DNA of 64,000 bases from Anaeromyxobacter soli (GTDB lineage: Bacteria; Myxococcota; Myxococcia; Myxococcales; Anaeromyxobacteraceae), in assembly GCF_022808855.1 (NCBI RefSeq), contig NZ_JAKZLF010000014.1:41463-105462 (forward strand), given 5' to 3'. The notes under the pieces were generated by a model. That model saw nothing but the letters and a program-made list of their open reading frames with translations, made no database searches and was not told the origin of the DNA. The position numbers and the translations under genes were made by a program. Positions 1 through 10,875 of the stretch are shown in pieces. How positions within the stretch are numbered: position 1 is the first letter of the stretch; every line of letters begins with the position of its first letter.

Positions 1-36
1 GACGAGAAGGACGGCCGGGGCAACGGCCGGCGCTGA
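1..36 (+). CDS. C-terminal tail of an upstream gene (partial)
   Basis: Frame 1 is open from the window edge and ends at a TGA at 34-36, giving a charged, Gly/Arg-rich tail of 11 residues. A strong hairpin follows within 40 bases, as expected after a real gene end. Too little is visible to assign a function, and a chance open frame cannot be excluded. Confidence 0.35.
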   Translation, partial: DEKDGRGNGRR

Positions 37-75
37 AAGCCGGCATAGCACCGGGTGAAGGTCGAGACGCCTGGA

Positions 76-105
76 GGCCGCCCGTCCGCGGGCGGCCCCT
101 TCGCT
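76..105 (+). terminator. GC-rich hairpin, probable terminator of the upstream gene
   Basis: A perfect 9-bp stem (76-84 with 89-97) closes a 4-base TCCG loop and is followed by a C/T-rich stretch rather than a clean T-tract. It sits between the upstream stop and the oxidoreductase gene. Confidence 0.45.
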
Positions 106-187
106 TCCCGACATGGCATTTTCGCCCCCCCGCCGTGACCGCTGCGGCGACTTGCCGGGCCCGAGCGGGGTGATAGCGTGCCGCGTC

Positions 188-2224
188 ATGAGCCCCTTCC
201 TCACGGCCGCGATGCTCGTCTTCGCGCTCGCGTTCTTCGCGTTCACGATGCTCCAGAGGATCGCGCCGCTCCTCGCGCTCCGGCGCGACGACCGGCTCTC
301 GCGGACCGGCGAGCGGCTCGCGACGCTCCTCCGCTTCGGCCTCGGCCAGAAGCGGCTCGTCGATCCGGAGGAGCGCGGCCCGGGCCTCCTCCACGTCGTC
401 ATCTTCGCGGCGTTCCTCGTGCTCGCGCTGCGCACGATCACGATGTTCGGGATGGGCTTCTCCGAGGGGTTCCACCTGCCGCTCCTCGCGCCGGAGGCCC
501 CGTTCGGCCGCGTGTACGGCCTCGTGAAGGACCTCGTCCTGCTCGCGGCGCTGGTGGGCGTGGCCGGGTTCCTCTGGCGGCGGCTCGTCACGAAGCCGGA
601 CCGGGTGACGCTCTCGACCGAGGGCGTCGTGATCCTGCTCTTCATCGCCGGCCTCATGGTGACGGACCTCGTGTTCGAGGGGTCGGAGCTCCTCTCGCGC
701 GGCGCGCCCGGCTCCGCGTGGGGACCGGCCGGCGCGCTCGGCCGCGCGCTCCTCGCGCCGCTCCCGGCGGGCCAGGCGCACGCGCTCGGCGTCCTCGCCT
801 TCTGGCTGCACCTCGCCCTCATCCTCGTGTTCCTGAACGTCCTCCCGTTCGGGAAGCACTTCCACATCATCACCGGCCTCCCGAACGTCTTCTTCGCGCG
901 GCTCCCCCCCGCCGTCGCGCTCCGCAAGCTCGACCTCGAGGCGGAGGACGCGAGCTTCGGGACCGCGACCGTGAAGGACCTGTCGTGGAAGGAGGCCTGG
1001 GACGTCTACAGCTGCACCGAGTGCGGGCGCTGCCAGACGCACTGCCCGACCTACGTCACCGGCAAGCCCCTCTCGCACAAGGAGGTGAACCGGTCGATCC
1101 GGCACCACCTCGCGGAGGTGGCCCCCGCGCTCACCGCCGCGGCCCGGGCAAAGGACCCTGCCGCGCGCGACGCCGCGCTCGCCGGGCTCCCGCCCATCAC
1201 CTCGGTCATCCCGCCGGAGACGTTCTGGGCCTGCACCACCTGCGGCTGGTGCGAGACGGCCTGCCCGGTCCTCATCGAGAACATCCCGCGCCTCGTGGAC
1301 ATGCGCCGCCAGCAGGTGCTCGTCGAGTCGGCCTTCCCGGACGAGGCGGCCCGGGTGTTCAAGGGCATCGAGACGCAGGGGAACCCCTGGGGCATCGGCT
1401 CGAACAAGCGCACCGAGTGGTGCGAGGACCTCGACGTGCCGCGCGCCGCGGCCGGCGAGCCGTTCGAGTACCTGTTCTTCGTGGGCTGCGCCGGCGCGTT
1501 CGACGACCGCCAGAAGAAGGTCTCGCGCGCCATCGTGCGGATCCTCCGCGAGGCGAAGGTCTCGTTCGCCATCCTCGGCGAGGAGGAGACCTGCAACGGC
1601 GAGGCGGCCCGCCGCCTCGGCAACGAGTACCTGTTCCAGCTGCAGGCGCAGGCGAACGTGGACACGCTGAACGGCTACGGCGTGAAGAAGATCCTCGTCC
1701 AGTGCCCGCACTGCCTCAACACGATCAAGAACGAGCTGCCGCAGTTCGGCGGGCGCTACGAGGTCGTGCACCACGCCGAGCTCATCGCGAAGCTCGTGGC
1801 CGACGGGAGGCTCACGCCCGGCGCGGCCGAGGGGCTCGGGCCCGTCACCTTCCACGACCCGTGCTACCTCGCGCGCTGGAACGGCGTCACCGAGGCGCCG
1901 CGCGAGGCGCTCGGCGCCGTCGCGGGCGTGAAGCTCGTCGAGATGGAGCGCAACCGCCGGCAGGGCTTCTGCTGCGGCGCCGGCGGCGGCCGCTTCTGGC
2001 TCGAGGAGAAGCTCGGCACGCGGGTGAACCAGGACCGGGTGGAGGAGGCGGCCCGGACGCTCGGCGAGACCGGCGGCGTCATCGCCACCGGCTGCCCGTT
2101 CTGCCTCACCATGATGAAGGACGGCGTGAACGAGACCGGCCGCGAGGAGAAGCTGAAGGTCCTGGACGTCGCCGAGATCGTCGCGCTCGGGCTCCCGGCC
2201 GCGCGCGCGCCGCGCGAAGGGTAG
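188..2224 (+). CDS. Membrane-anchored (Fe-S)-binding oxidoreductase, HdrD/GlpC-like
   Basis: Probably passes electrons between a quinone pool and an unknown partner at the inner membrane. The N-terminal ~250 residues hold several hydrophobic helices resembling a NarI-type cytochrome b module. Next come two ferredoxin-type clusters, CTECGRCQTHCP (about residue 276) and CTTCGWCETACP (about 349). Two CCG (cysteine-rich) domains follow, with VGCAGAF, QCPHCLN, HDPCYLARWNGV, FCCGAGGGRFW and TGCPFCLTMM; in HdrB/HdrD relatives these domains bind a non-cubane [4Fe-4S] cluster or act on disulfides. The ATG at 188 starts directly before the first helix; an in-frame ATG at 113 would add a 25-residue Arg/Pro-rich leader without a membrane segment. 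Family architecture is clear, the physiological substrate is not. Such genes often sit by etfAB or acyl-CoA dehydrogenase genes; any such partner would lie outside this window. Confidence 0.85.
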   Translation: MSPFLTAAMLVFALAFFAFTMLQRIAPLLALRRDDRLSRTGERLATLLRFGLGQKRLVDPEERGPGLLHVVIFAAFLVLALRTITMFGMGFSEGFHLPLLAPEAPFGRVYGLVKDLVLLAALVGVAGFLWRRLVTKPDRVTLSTEGVVILLFIAGLMVTDLVFEGSELLSRGAPGSAWGPAGALGRALLAPLPAGQAHALGVLAFWLHLALILVFLNVLPFGKHFHIITGLPNVFFARLPPAVALRKLDLEAEDASFGTATVKDLSWKEAWDVYSCTECGRCQTHCPTYVTGKPLSHKEVNRSIRHHLAEVAPALTAAARAKDPAARDAALAGLPPITSVIPPETFWACTTCGWCETACPVLIENIPRLVDMRRQQVLVESAFPDEAARVFKGIETQGNPWGIGSNKRTEWCEDLDVPRAAAGEPFEYLFFVGCAGAFDDRQKKVSRAIVRILREAKVSFAILGEEETCNGEAARRLGNEYLFQLQAQANVDTLNGYGVKKILVQCPHCLNTIKNELPQFGGRYEVVHHAELIAKLVADGRLTPGAAEGLGPVTFHDPCYLARWNGVTEAPREALGAVAGVKLVEMERNRRQGFCCGAGGGRFWLEEKLGTRVNQDRVEEAARTLGETGGVIATGCPFCLTMMKDGVNETGREEKLKVLDVAEIVALGLPAARAPREG

Positions 2225-2231
2225 GGGATTC

Positions 2232-3146
2232 GTGGAGCGGCTCCCCGCCCCGCCGCTCCCGCCGTTCCTCGCCCGGGCGCTCCCGTTCGAGCGCTCGGTG
2301 GTCGTCGCCGGCGGCCTCGCCCTGCACGTCATGGAGGCGGGTCCCGCCGGCGCGCCGGCGGTCGTGCTGCTCCACGGGAACCCGACCTGGAGCTTCCTCT
2401 GGCGCGAGGTGGCCCACGGGCTCCGCGACGCGCCGCTCCGCCTCGTCATGCCGGATCTCCCCGGCCTCGGCCTCTCCGAGAAGCCGCGCGACCCGCGCTT
2501 CCACACGCTCGAGAACCACGCCCGCGTGATGGGCGCCTTCCTCGACGCGGTCGTCCCCGGCCGCTTCGTCCTCGCCGTGCACGACTGGGGCGGCCCCATC
2601 GGCCTCGCCGCCCTCGCCGATCGGCCGGGCCGGCTCGCCGGGCTCGTCGTCACGAACACCGGCGTCGGACCCCCGCGCCCGGGCTCCCGCAAGACCGCCT
2701 TCCACCGCCTCGCGAACCTACCCGTCCTCCCCGCGCTCCTCTTCCGGCTCCTCGGCTTCCCGCAGAACGCGCTCCACCTCGCGCAGGCCGATCGCCGCTC
2801 GATCCGCGGAGACGTCGCGCGCGCCTACCGCTGGCCGCTGCGGCGGCTCCGCGATCGCACGGCGCCCCTCGCCCTCGCGCGGATGGTCCCGCTCCGCCCC
2901 GATCACCCCTCCGTCGCCGGCCTCGAGCGCGCGCTCGCCGTCGCGACCGCCTTCGACGGCCCGGCCGCGGTGGTGTGGGGCGAGCGCGATCCGGTGCTCG
3001 GCCGCGCCCTCCGCGGCGTCGCCTCGGCGCTGCCCCGGGCGCGCGTGACGCGCCTCTCCGCCGGCCACTACCCGCAGGAGGAGGCGCCGGGCCCCATCGC
3101 CGACGCCATCCGGGACGTGGCGCGGCGCGCGGGCTTCCTGCGCTGA
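2232..3146 (+). CDS. Alpha/beta-fold hydrolase, haloalkane dehalogenase-like
   Basis: A 304-residue alpha/beta hydrolase. HGNPTWSFLW forms the oxyanion region, and VHDWGGPIG supplies an aspartate nucleophile (about D118), as in haloalkane dehalogenases and OleB-type beta-lactone decarboxylases rather than Ser esterases. A likely acid lies in WGERDPV (about D253) and the base His in SAGHYPQE (about H279). It starts at a GTG 7 bases after the oxidoreductase stop and is probably co-transcribed with it. The true substrate cannot be read from sequence; no OleA, OleC or OleD partner is visible nearby. Confidence 0.8.
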   Translation: MERLPAPPLPPFLARALPFERSVVVAGGLALHVMEAGPAGAPAVVLLHGNPTWSFLWREVAHGLRDAPLRLVMPDLPGLGLSEKPRDPRFHTLENHARVMGAFLDAVVPGRFVLAVHDWGGPIGLAALADRPGRLAGLVVTNTGVGPPRPGSRKTAFHRLANLPVLPALLFRLLGFPQNALHLAQADRRSIRGDVARAYRWPLRRLRDRTAPLALARMVPLRPDHPSVAGLERALAVATAFDGPAAVVWGERDPVLGRALRGVASALPRARVTRLSAGHYPQEEAPGPIADAIRDVARRAGFLR

Positions 3147-3216
3147 GCGCGGACTCGTGGGCGGCCGTGCAGCCGGGCCTCGCGTCGCGGGAGCGTCGCG
3201 CGGAGCTCGCCGCCGG

Positions 3217-4017
3217 CTAGCGACCGCCCGCGCGCGGGAACGCCGCCGCCGCAGCGTCGAGCCGGCGCGTCACCTCGCGCTCGAACAGCTCGAGGTCGTT
3301 CCCGGAGCGCGGGTCCGCGCCCACGCAGGTGAGGATCTCGTCATAGGGCGACGGCGCGGCGCCCAGGGCCTCGTAGTCGATGCGGCGCGGCACCGGCTCC
3401 CCGTCCCTGCCCGGCCGGAACGCACCGAAGAGCCCCTCCGAGCCGGGGGCGAGCTCCTCCTTGAGGGCGAAGAGCCGCCGCAGCGCGGAGCGGAAGGGCG
3501 CGTGCTCGAGGTGGCGGAGCTCCACCCTCGCCCCGGTGCGCGCCGACACGCCCGCGAGCGCCGCGCGCAGGAACGGCACGTCCGTCACGACGAGCCCGTA
3601 GAGGTGGAAGTCGTCCGCGAGGGCGCGGTCGAGGAGCGCCGCCTCCTCCTCCGTGAGCCAGGCGTGGCTCGGGCAGAGGAACGCGTCGCAGGTGGTGACG
3701 TCGTAGACGCCGCAGTCGCGCAGGTCGGCGCCGCCGGTCGCGAGCGGGTGGGCGAGGCAGCCGACGCGCGTCTCCGCCGCGTCGAGGAAGCCGAGCAGCG
3801 GGCAGATCCGCACCGACGGGAACAGCGGCGCGGGCGAGTCGGCGGCGATGGCCGCCGCGGCGGCGCGGAACGCCGCGGGCGTCCGCGGCACGCGGGCGAG
3901 TGCGCGGCTGCGCCGGGAGAGCTCCGCGCGCAGGCCCTCGCGGGAGAGGTCGCGGCCGTTGTAGAGCCCGCAGCACGCGCCGCAGCTCGACCGCTCCGTC
4001 TGGCAGAGCCGCCGCAC
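3217..4017 (-). CDS. Cysteine-rich protein with YkgJ-like CxxCC pattern, unknown function
   Basis: A 266-residue soluble protein with clustered cysteines: C-x6-C-x2-CC near the N terminus (SSCGACCG), an isolated ICPLLG and VGCLAH, then DCGVYDVTTCDAFLCPS around residues 100-115. The N-terminal pattern resembles the CxxCxxCC zinc/iron-chelating YkgJ family, so it may bind a metal or Fe-S cluster; this is an inference from spacing. The GTG start lies 7 bases after the stop of the archaemetzincin-like gene, whose last codons supply the GGAGGGG ribosome-binding site. The two genes are therefore very likely co-translated. Confidence 0.65.
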   Translation of the reverse strand: MRRLCQTERSSCGACCGLYNGRDLSREGLRAELSRRSRALARVPRTPAAFRAAAAAIAADSPAPLFPSVRICPLLGFLDAAETRVGCLAHPLATGGADLRDCGVYDVTTCDAFLCPSHAWLTEEEAALLDRALADDFHLYGLVVTDVPFLRAALAGVSARTGARVELRHLEHAPFRSALRRLFALKEELAPGSEGLFGAFRPGRDGEPVPRRIDYEALGAAPSPYDEILTCVGADPRSGNDLELFEREVTRRLDAAAAAFPRAGGR

Positions 4018-4024
4018 CGCGGCG

Positions 4025-4534
4025 TCACCCCTCCGAGCCGAGCGCGGCGCGGCAGCTCGAGCACAGGCCGGGGCCCTTGCGGTCCGAGTCGGCGGCGTCG
4101 CGGGAGACGAACATGGCGCAGCGGTAGTCCGCGCAGTGCGAGAGGCCGAGGAGGTGGCCGGTCGCGTGGACGGTCTCGACCTGCGCGCGCCGCCGGACCT
4201 CCGCGGGCGCCCCGTGCGAGAGCCGCGCGAGCGAGAAGATCGCCGCCCCCGCGTCGCGGTCGGCGTCGCCGATGACGTAGGGCGCGTCGGGGAGGAACAG
4301 ATCGACGTCGGTGATCCCCACCACCGGGACCGGCCCGCTCCCGCCCGTGCGCAGCGAGGCGAGGCGGCGGAGGATCGAGGTGGCGTGGTACTGGCCGCGC
4401 GCCTCGTTGAACGCGTAGCGCGGTCGATCGAGCGAGGGGCCGTTCTTCGCGGCGACCCCGAGCACCTCGCGCAGCGCCTGGGCCGCCTCGGCGACGACCT
4501 TCGGGCTCACCTCGCCGAGCGGCACGAGGAGCAC
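4025..4534 (-). CDS. Archaemetzincin-like protein with a degenerate active site (HATGH)
   Basis: The C-terminal half matches the M54 archaemetzincin signature HExxHxxGxxHC-x4-CxM-CxxC in every position but one: the sequence reads HATGHLLGLSHC, ADYRCAM, then CSSC. The general-base Glu is thus Ala (residue 124 from this start), while the three zinc His and the four structural Cys remain. Upstream, YHATSILRRL and VVGITDVDLF match conserved family blocks. M54 members are zinc metalloproteases; without the Glu this copy is expected to be catalytically dead or to use another residue. The frame is open through the tRNA upstream, so the start lies between 4534 and 4596; I chose the GTG at 4534, which fits the short family N terminus, but no convincing ribosome-binding site precedes it. 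It is tightly followed by the Cys-rich gene. Confidence 0.7.
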   Translation of the reverse strand: MLLVPLGEVSPKVVAEAAQALREVLGVAAKNGPSLDRPRYAFNEARGQYHATSILRRLASLRTGGSGPVPVVGITDVDLFLPDAPYVIGDADRDAGAAIFSLARLSHGAPAEVRRRAQVETVHATGHLLGLSHCADYRCAMFVSRDAADSDRKGPGLCSSCRAALGSEG

Positions 4535-4596
4535 GTGGCTCGGGCGCGCCAGCGCCTTCAGCTCCGCGCGCGCGCTGCCCGGCCTCGGGCCGGAGT

Positions 4597-4670
4597 TGGC
4601 TGAGGCGGAAGGATTCGAACCTTCATACGCGGATCCAAAGTCCGCAGTCCTGCCGTTGGACGACGCCTCA
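4597..4670 (-). tRNA. tRNA-Gln (anticodon TTG)
   Basis: The reverse strand folds as a complete cloverleaf: a 7-bp acceptor stem (TGAGGCG with CGCCTCA), an anticodon arm GCGGA-CTTTGGA-TCCGC whose loop places TTG at 34-36, a T-arm with GGTTCGAATCC, discriminator G and an encoded CCA. The length is 74 bases including CCA. It lies between fabH and the archaemetzincin-like gene on the same strand. Confidence 0.95.
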
Positions 4671-4770
4671 TCGTTGCGACGCACGGGCGGCCTGCTTTTC
4701 CTCGCTGCGCTTCCCCGGCGCGGGTTTCCTCTCGACGGCGCGGGCGGGAATCCTCCCGCGCGGCAGCGAC

Positions 4771-5766
4771 CTACCAGCGTACCAGGGCACTCCCCCAGGT
4801 GAAACCCGCCCCGAACGCACAGAGCCCGACGAGGTCCCCGCGCGAGACCCCGCGCTCCTCGACGGCCTCGGCGAGCGCGATGGGGATGGAGCCGGCGGTG
4901 GTGTTCCCGTACTTCTGGATGTTGTTGAAGACCTGGGCGTCCTCGAGCTCGAGGCTGCGCTGCACCATCTGCGCGATGCGCAGGTTCGCCTGGTGCGGCA
5001 CGAGCACCTTCAGGTCCTTCGGGGTCAGGCCGTGCTGGTCGAGGGCGCGCCGCACCACCTCCGGCATCTTGGAGATGGCGTGCTTGAAGACCTTCTGCCC
5101 CTCCATGTGCGGGTAGATCGCGCCCGACTCCATCTGCGCGACCTGCACGCGCGGGTGGTACTTGGAGCCCGGCGCGTCGGTCCAGAGGTCCTTCGCGAAG
5201 CGGCCGTCGGCGTGGAGGTGCACCGAGAGCACGCCGCGGCCCGGGTCGTCGGTCGCCTCGAGGAGGGCCGCGCCGGCGCCGTCGCCGAAGATCACCGCCA
5301 CGTCCCGGCCGCGGGTCGACACGTCGAGGCCGGTGGAGTGGATCTCCGAGCCGACGAGCAGGATGCGGCGGTACACGCCGGCGCGGATCCAGGCGTCGGC
5401 GACGGAGAGCCCGTACAGGAAGCCCGAGCACTGGTTGCGGATGTCGAGCGCGGGCACGCCGGGGATGCCCAGCTTCGCGTTGAGGAAGCAGCCGTCGCCC
5501 GGGAACATGTGGTCGGGCGAGAGGGAGGCGTAGATGATCGCCTCGATGTCGCCCGCCTTCCAGCCGGCCTTGTCGAGCGCGCGCTTCGTGGCCTCGAAGG
5601 CGAGGTCGGAGTTCTCGGTCCCCTCGCGCACCCAGCGCCGCTCCCGGATCCCCGTCCGCTCCTGGATCCACGCGTCGGTGGTCTCCATGTGGCGGGTGAG
5701 CTCCTCGTTCGTGACGACGCGGTCGGGGACGAAGGTGCCGAGGGCGGCGAAGGCGGCGCGAGGCAT
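4771..5766 (-). CDS. fabH: 3-oxoacyl-ACP synthase III (KAS III)
   Basis: Starts type II fatty acid synthesis by condensing a starter acyl-CoA with malonyl-ACP in the cytoplasm. At 331 residues it has the normal family length. The Cys-His-Asn triad is intact: NQCSGF (C113), VPHQAN and GNTTAGS. The substrate-binding TTDAWIQERTGIR block is present near residues 29-41, and FGAGFTWGS near the C terminus. The ATG start is followed at once by the expected beta-strand (residues 4-11). It follows gyrB by about 70 bases, with a hairpin between them, and precedes tRNA-Gln. FabH in myxobacteria can take branched starters; specificity cannot be judged here. Confidence 0.95.
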   Translation of the reverse strand: MPRAAFAALGTFVPDRVVTNEELTRHMETTDAWIQERTGIRERRWVREGTENSDLAFEATKRALDKAGWKAGDIEAIIYASLSPDHMFPGDGCFLNAKLGIPGVPALDIRNQCSGFLYGLSVADAWIRAGVYRRILLVGSEIHSTGLDVSTRGRDVAVIFGDGAGAALLEATDDPGRGVLSVHLHADGRFAKDLWTDAPGSKYHPRVQVAQMESGAIYPHMEGQKVFKHAISKMPEVVRRALDQHGLTPKDLKVLVPHQANLRIAQMVQRSLELEDAQVFNNIQKYGNTTAGSIPIALAEAVEERGVSRGDLVGLCAFGAGFTWGSALVRW

Positions 5767-5791
5767 CGCTTGGGTCCTTGCGGTGAGCGCC

Positions 5792-5822
5792 CCGCGCGAA
5801 AGGGGAGGAGCCCTTCGCGCGC
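5792..5822 (-). terminator. Hairpin between gyrB and fabH
   Basis: Inverted arms CGCGCGAA-AGGG and CCC-TTCGCGCG (5793-5804 with 5811-5821, one bulged base) enclose a short GAG-rich loop. It lies just after the gyrB stop in the gyrB direction. No T-tract follows, so it may only attenuate read-through into fabH or stabilise the mRNA end. Confidence 0.35.
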
Positions 5823-5834
5823 GGGCGGCTGCTG

Positions 5835-8330
<2,496 letters not shown>

Positions 8331-8346
8331 TTAGGCGAGACAGTGG

Positions 8347-8375
8347 GGTATAGCAGGCAAGGCGGCTGCTGGCAA
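8347..8375 (-). promoter_or_regulatory. Sigma-70-type promoter for gyrB
   Basis: On the minus strand TTGCCA (8375-8370) is separated by 17 bases from TATACC (8352-8347). The predicted start near 8340 leaves a leader of about 50-90 bases depending on which gyrB start is used. Confidence 0.55.
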
Positions 8376-8409
8376 CGTTCCCTTCGTCAACTCAACTTCT
8401 CGAATCCAC

Positions 8410-9519
8410 TCAGGAAACGAGCGGCGTGACCACCCCGCGCTCTACCCTATAGAAGGTCGTATCCGGGCCGGCCGCGGGCTCGAGCAGCCGCCGGTCGGTG
8501 GTGGTGAGGAACGCCTGCGCCGGCAGGGCAGCCAGGTAGGCGAGCAGGTAGCGGTTCTTGGCGGGATCGAGCTCGGACGACACGTCGTCGAGCAGGAGCA
8601 AGGGCGGCCGGCCGAGCGCCGACCGAAGATTCTCGATCTCGGCGATCTTGAGGGCGAGCACGAGGGCGCGCTGCTGTCCCTGGCTCGCGTAGGCGCGGGC
8701 GCCGCGGCCGTCGAGCGCGAGGACGAGCTCGTCCATGTGCGGGCCGGCGGAGGTGAAGCCGCGATCGCGATCGCGCTCGAGCCGCGCCCCGAGGGCCGCG
8801 TCGAGCGCTGCGGTGAGCTCCGCCTCGCTGCCCTCGCCGGAGAGGCCGGCCGAGGGCCGGTACGCGAAGCGCGCGTCCGGCGCGCCGGGGCCGGAGATCT
8901 CCCGGAAGGCGGCGCCCACCCGCGGCGCCAGCTCGTCGACGAGGGCCTGCCGGCGGCGCACGAGGCGCGCCCCGGCCCGCGCGAGCGGGGCGCGGAAGCT
9001 CGCCTCGACCTCGGCGACCCCGCCGCGCAGGGCGGCGTTCCGGGCGCGCAGGGCCCGCACGTAGTCGCGCGCCTCGCCGAGCACCGCCGGCCAGCGGTTG
9101 AAGGCGGCCCGGTCGAGGAAGCGGCGACGACCCTCCGGTCCGCCCTTCACGAGCAAGAGGTCGTCGGGCGCGAAGCAGACGGCGGCGAGCCCCTCGAAGT
9201 AGTCGTCGAGCCGCTCCTGCGGCTTTCCGTCGAGGAGCGCCACCCGTCCCCCGGCGGCGACCTGCACCGCCACCCGCCGCACGCCGCCCGGGCCGTCGAA
9301 GTCGCCCGCGACCTCACCCCGCTCGGCGCCGTGGCGGACGAGCTCCACGAGGCGCGCCGCCCGCAGCGGCTTCAGCGTGGTGAGGAAGTAGATGGCCTCG
9401 AGGAGGTTCGTCTTCCCCTGGCCGTTCTCGCCGAGGAGCACGGTCGCGCGCGGCGAGGGCGCGAGCACGACCTCGGCGAGGTTGCGGAAGTCCTTTACGG
9501 CGAGGGAGAGGAGCTTCAC
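8410..9519 (-). CDS. recF: DNA replication and repair protein RecF
   Basis: SMC/ABC-type ATPase that binds single-/double-stranded DNA junctions and helps load RecA at gaps and stalled forks. Walker A GENGQGKT lies at residues 30-37; the ABC signature region reads ASQGQQRALVLALK and Walker B LLLLDDVSSELD. The length of 369 residues is normal. It starts at GTG 8 bases after dnaN, indicating co-transcription in the common dnaN-recF-gyrB order, although gyrB also has its own promoter. Confidence 0.96.
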   Translation of the reverse strand: MKLLSLAVKDFRNLAEVVLAPSPRATVLLGENGQGKTNLLEAIYFLTTLKPLRAARLVELVRHGAERGEVAGDFDGPGGVRRVAVQVAAGGRVALLDGKPQERLDDYFEGLAAVCFAPDDLLLVKGGPEGRRRFLDRAAFNRWPAVLGEARDYVRALRARNAALRGGVAEVEASFRAPLARAGARLVRRRQALVDELAPRVGAAFREISGPGAPDARFAYRPSAGLSGEGSEAELTAALDAALGARLERDRDRGFTSAGPHMDELVLALDGRGARAYASQGQQRALVLALKIAEIENLRSALGRPPLLLLDDVSSELDPAKNRYLLAYLAALPAQAFLTTTDRRLLEPAAGPDTTFYRVERGVVTPLVS

Positions 9520-9527
9520 CCGGGACG

Positions 9528-10658
9528 TCAGATCCGCATCGGCATCACCACCGCGGTGAAGCCCTGATCCTTCTCGTCGCCGCCGTGGAGCACACCCGGG
9601 GAGAGGTCGTCCGCGAGCTCGAGCTGCACGTCGGCGCTCTTCACCACCGCGAGCACGTCCATGAGGTAGCGCGCGTTGAAGCCGATCTTGAGCGGCTCGC
9701 CCTCGTACTCGACCGGCACCTCCTCCTTGGCCTCGCCGAGGTCCGGGTTCTGCGAGAGCACCCGGAGCGTGCCCTTCCCGAGCTCGAGCTTCACCGCGTG
9801 GGCCTTGTCGGTGGAGAGGAGCGAGATGCGCCGCAGCGTCTCGAGGAGGCGGTCCCGCCCGACCCGGACCACCTTCTCGCCCTGCTTCGGGATGACCTGC
9901 CGGTAGTCCGGGAAGAGCCCCTCGATGAGCCGCATCGAGAGGATCACGCCCGGGCGGCGGAAGATGGCGCTGTTCTCGACGAAGCCGAGCTTCGTCTCGC
10001 CGGCCTCCGTGCCCCCCTCGACGGCCTCGGCGAGGAGCTTGCGCAGCTCCTGGAGCCCCTTCTTCGGCAGGATCACGCCGCGCTTCAGGCCGAACGTGCT
10101 GCTCGAGGGGCGCTCGGAGAGCGACAGGCGGTGCCCGTCCGTCGCGACCAGGCGGAGCACCTCGGGGCTCGGCTCGAAGTAGACGCCGTTCAGGTTGTAG
10201 CGGGTCTCGTCGTTCGAGACGGCGAAGAAGGTCCGCTCGATCATCTCGAGCAGCTCGTCCGGCTTCACGTCCGTGAAGGTGACCTTCTCGAAGCGGGGGA
10301 GGGCCGGGAAGTCCTCGGCGGGGAGGCCGACGATGCGGAACTCGGAGGGGCCGCTCCGCACCTCGAGGTAGTTGTTGTTCGCGCGCTTGAGGGTGACCTG
10401 CTGCTCGGGCAGGGCGCGCACGATCTCGTACAGGTGGCGGGCCGAGACGGCCAGGGCGCCTTCCTTCAGCACCTCGCAGCTCTCGCCGTGCTCGGACGAG
10501 ACGGCGAGGTCGAGGTCGGTCGCCGAGACGACGAGCTGACCCTTCTTCGCCTCGAGGAGGACGTGGGAGAGGATCGGCATCGTGCTCTTCTTTTCCACGA
10601 TGCCCTGGGAGCGCCCGAGCGCCTTCGAGAGCTCAGCGACTCCGATCTTCAGTTCCAT
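9528..10658 (-). CDS. dnaN: DNA polymerase III sliding clamp (beta subunit)
   Basis: Ring-shaped processivity clamp of the replicative polymerase. At 376 residues it has the usual three-domain length. Recognisable blocks are LRLVATDGHRLSLSER in domain 2, MPILSHVLLEA near the N terminus, and the C-terminal DQGFTAVVMPMRI that forms the partner-binding surface. The ATG start is preceded by a purine-rich AAGAAGAGGA. A 31-base piece of this gene (10128-10158) recurs at 17310-17340, see there. Confidence 0.97.
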   Translation of the reverse strand: MELKIGVAELSKALGRSQGIVEKKSTMPILSHVLLEAKKGQLVVSATDLDLAVSSEHGESCEVLKEGALAVSARHLYEIVRALPEQQVTLKRANNNYLEVRSGPSEFRIVGLPAEDFPALPRFEKVTFTDVKPDELLEMIERTFFAVSNDETRYNLNGVYFEPSPEVLRLVATDGHRLSLSERPSSSTFGLKRGVILPKKGLQELRKLLAEAVEGGTEAGETKLGFVENSAIFRRPGVILSMRLIEGLFPDYRQVIPKQGEKVVRVGRDRLLETLRRISLLSTDKAHAVKLELGKGTLRVLSQNPDLGEAKEEVPVEYEGEPLKIGFNARYLMDVLAVVKSADVQLELADDLSPGVLHGGDEKDQGFTAVVMPMRI

Positions 10659-10709
10659 GGGAAGATCCTCTTCTTGTGATCCTAGAAGTAACAGCAGGGG
10701 CCGAGTGGA

Positions 10710-10718
10710 TGTGGATAA
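10710..10718 (-). promoter_or_regulatory. Perfect DnaA box
   Basis: TGTGGATAA on the plus strand is the exact reverse complement of the consensus DnaA box TTATCCACA. It lies 52 bases upstream of the dnaN start, where bound DnaA could also regulate dnaN. Confidence 0.75.
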
Positions 10719-10866
10719 GGGCTCGGAACCCGCGAAACTCCTGGAGCTTTCGGCCTGGAAAACTCTCCGGATCCCTTTGGGTCGAGTTTGTGTAGCGCGG
10801 GCCGAGAAACGGTGTCAACAGCGGTCCACACCCCGTCCCCACGAGGATCGGTGCCGGATCCACAGA

Positions 10867-10875
10867 TGATCCACA
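10867..10875 (+). promoter_or_regulatory. Near-consensus DnaA box
   Basis: TGATCCACA differs from TTATCCACA at one position. A weaker GGATCCACA overlaps the same neighbourhood at 10856-10864, giving two sites one helical turn apart. Confidence 0.45.
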
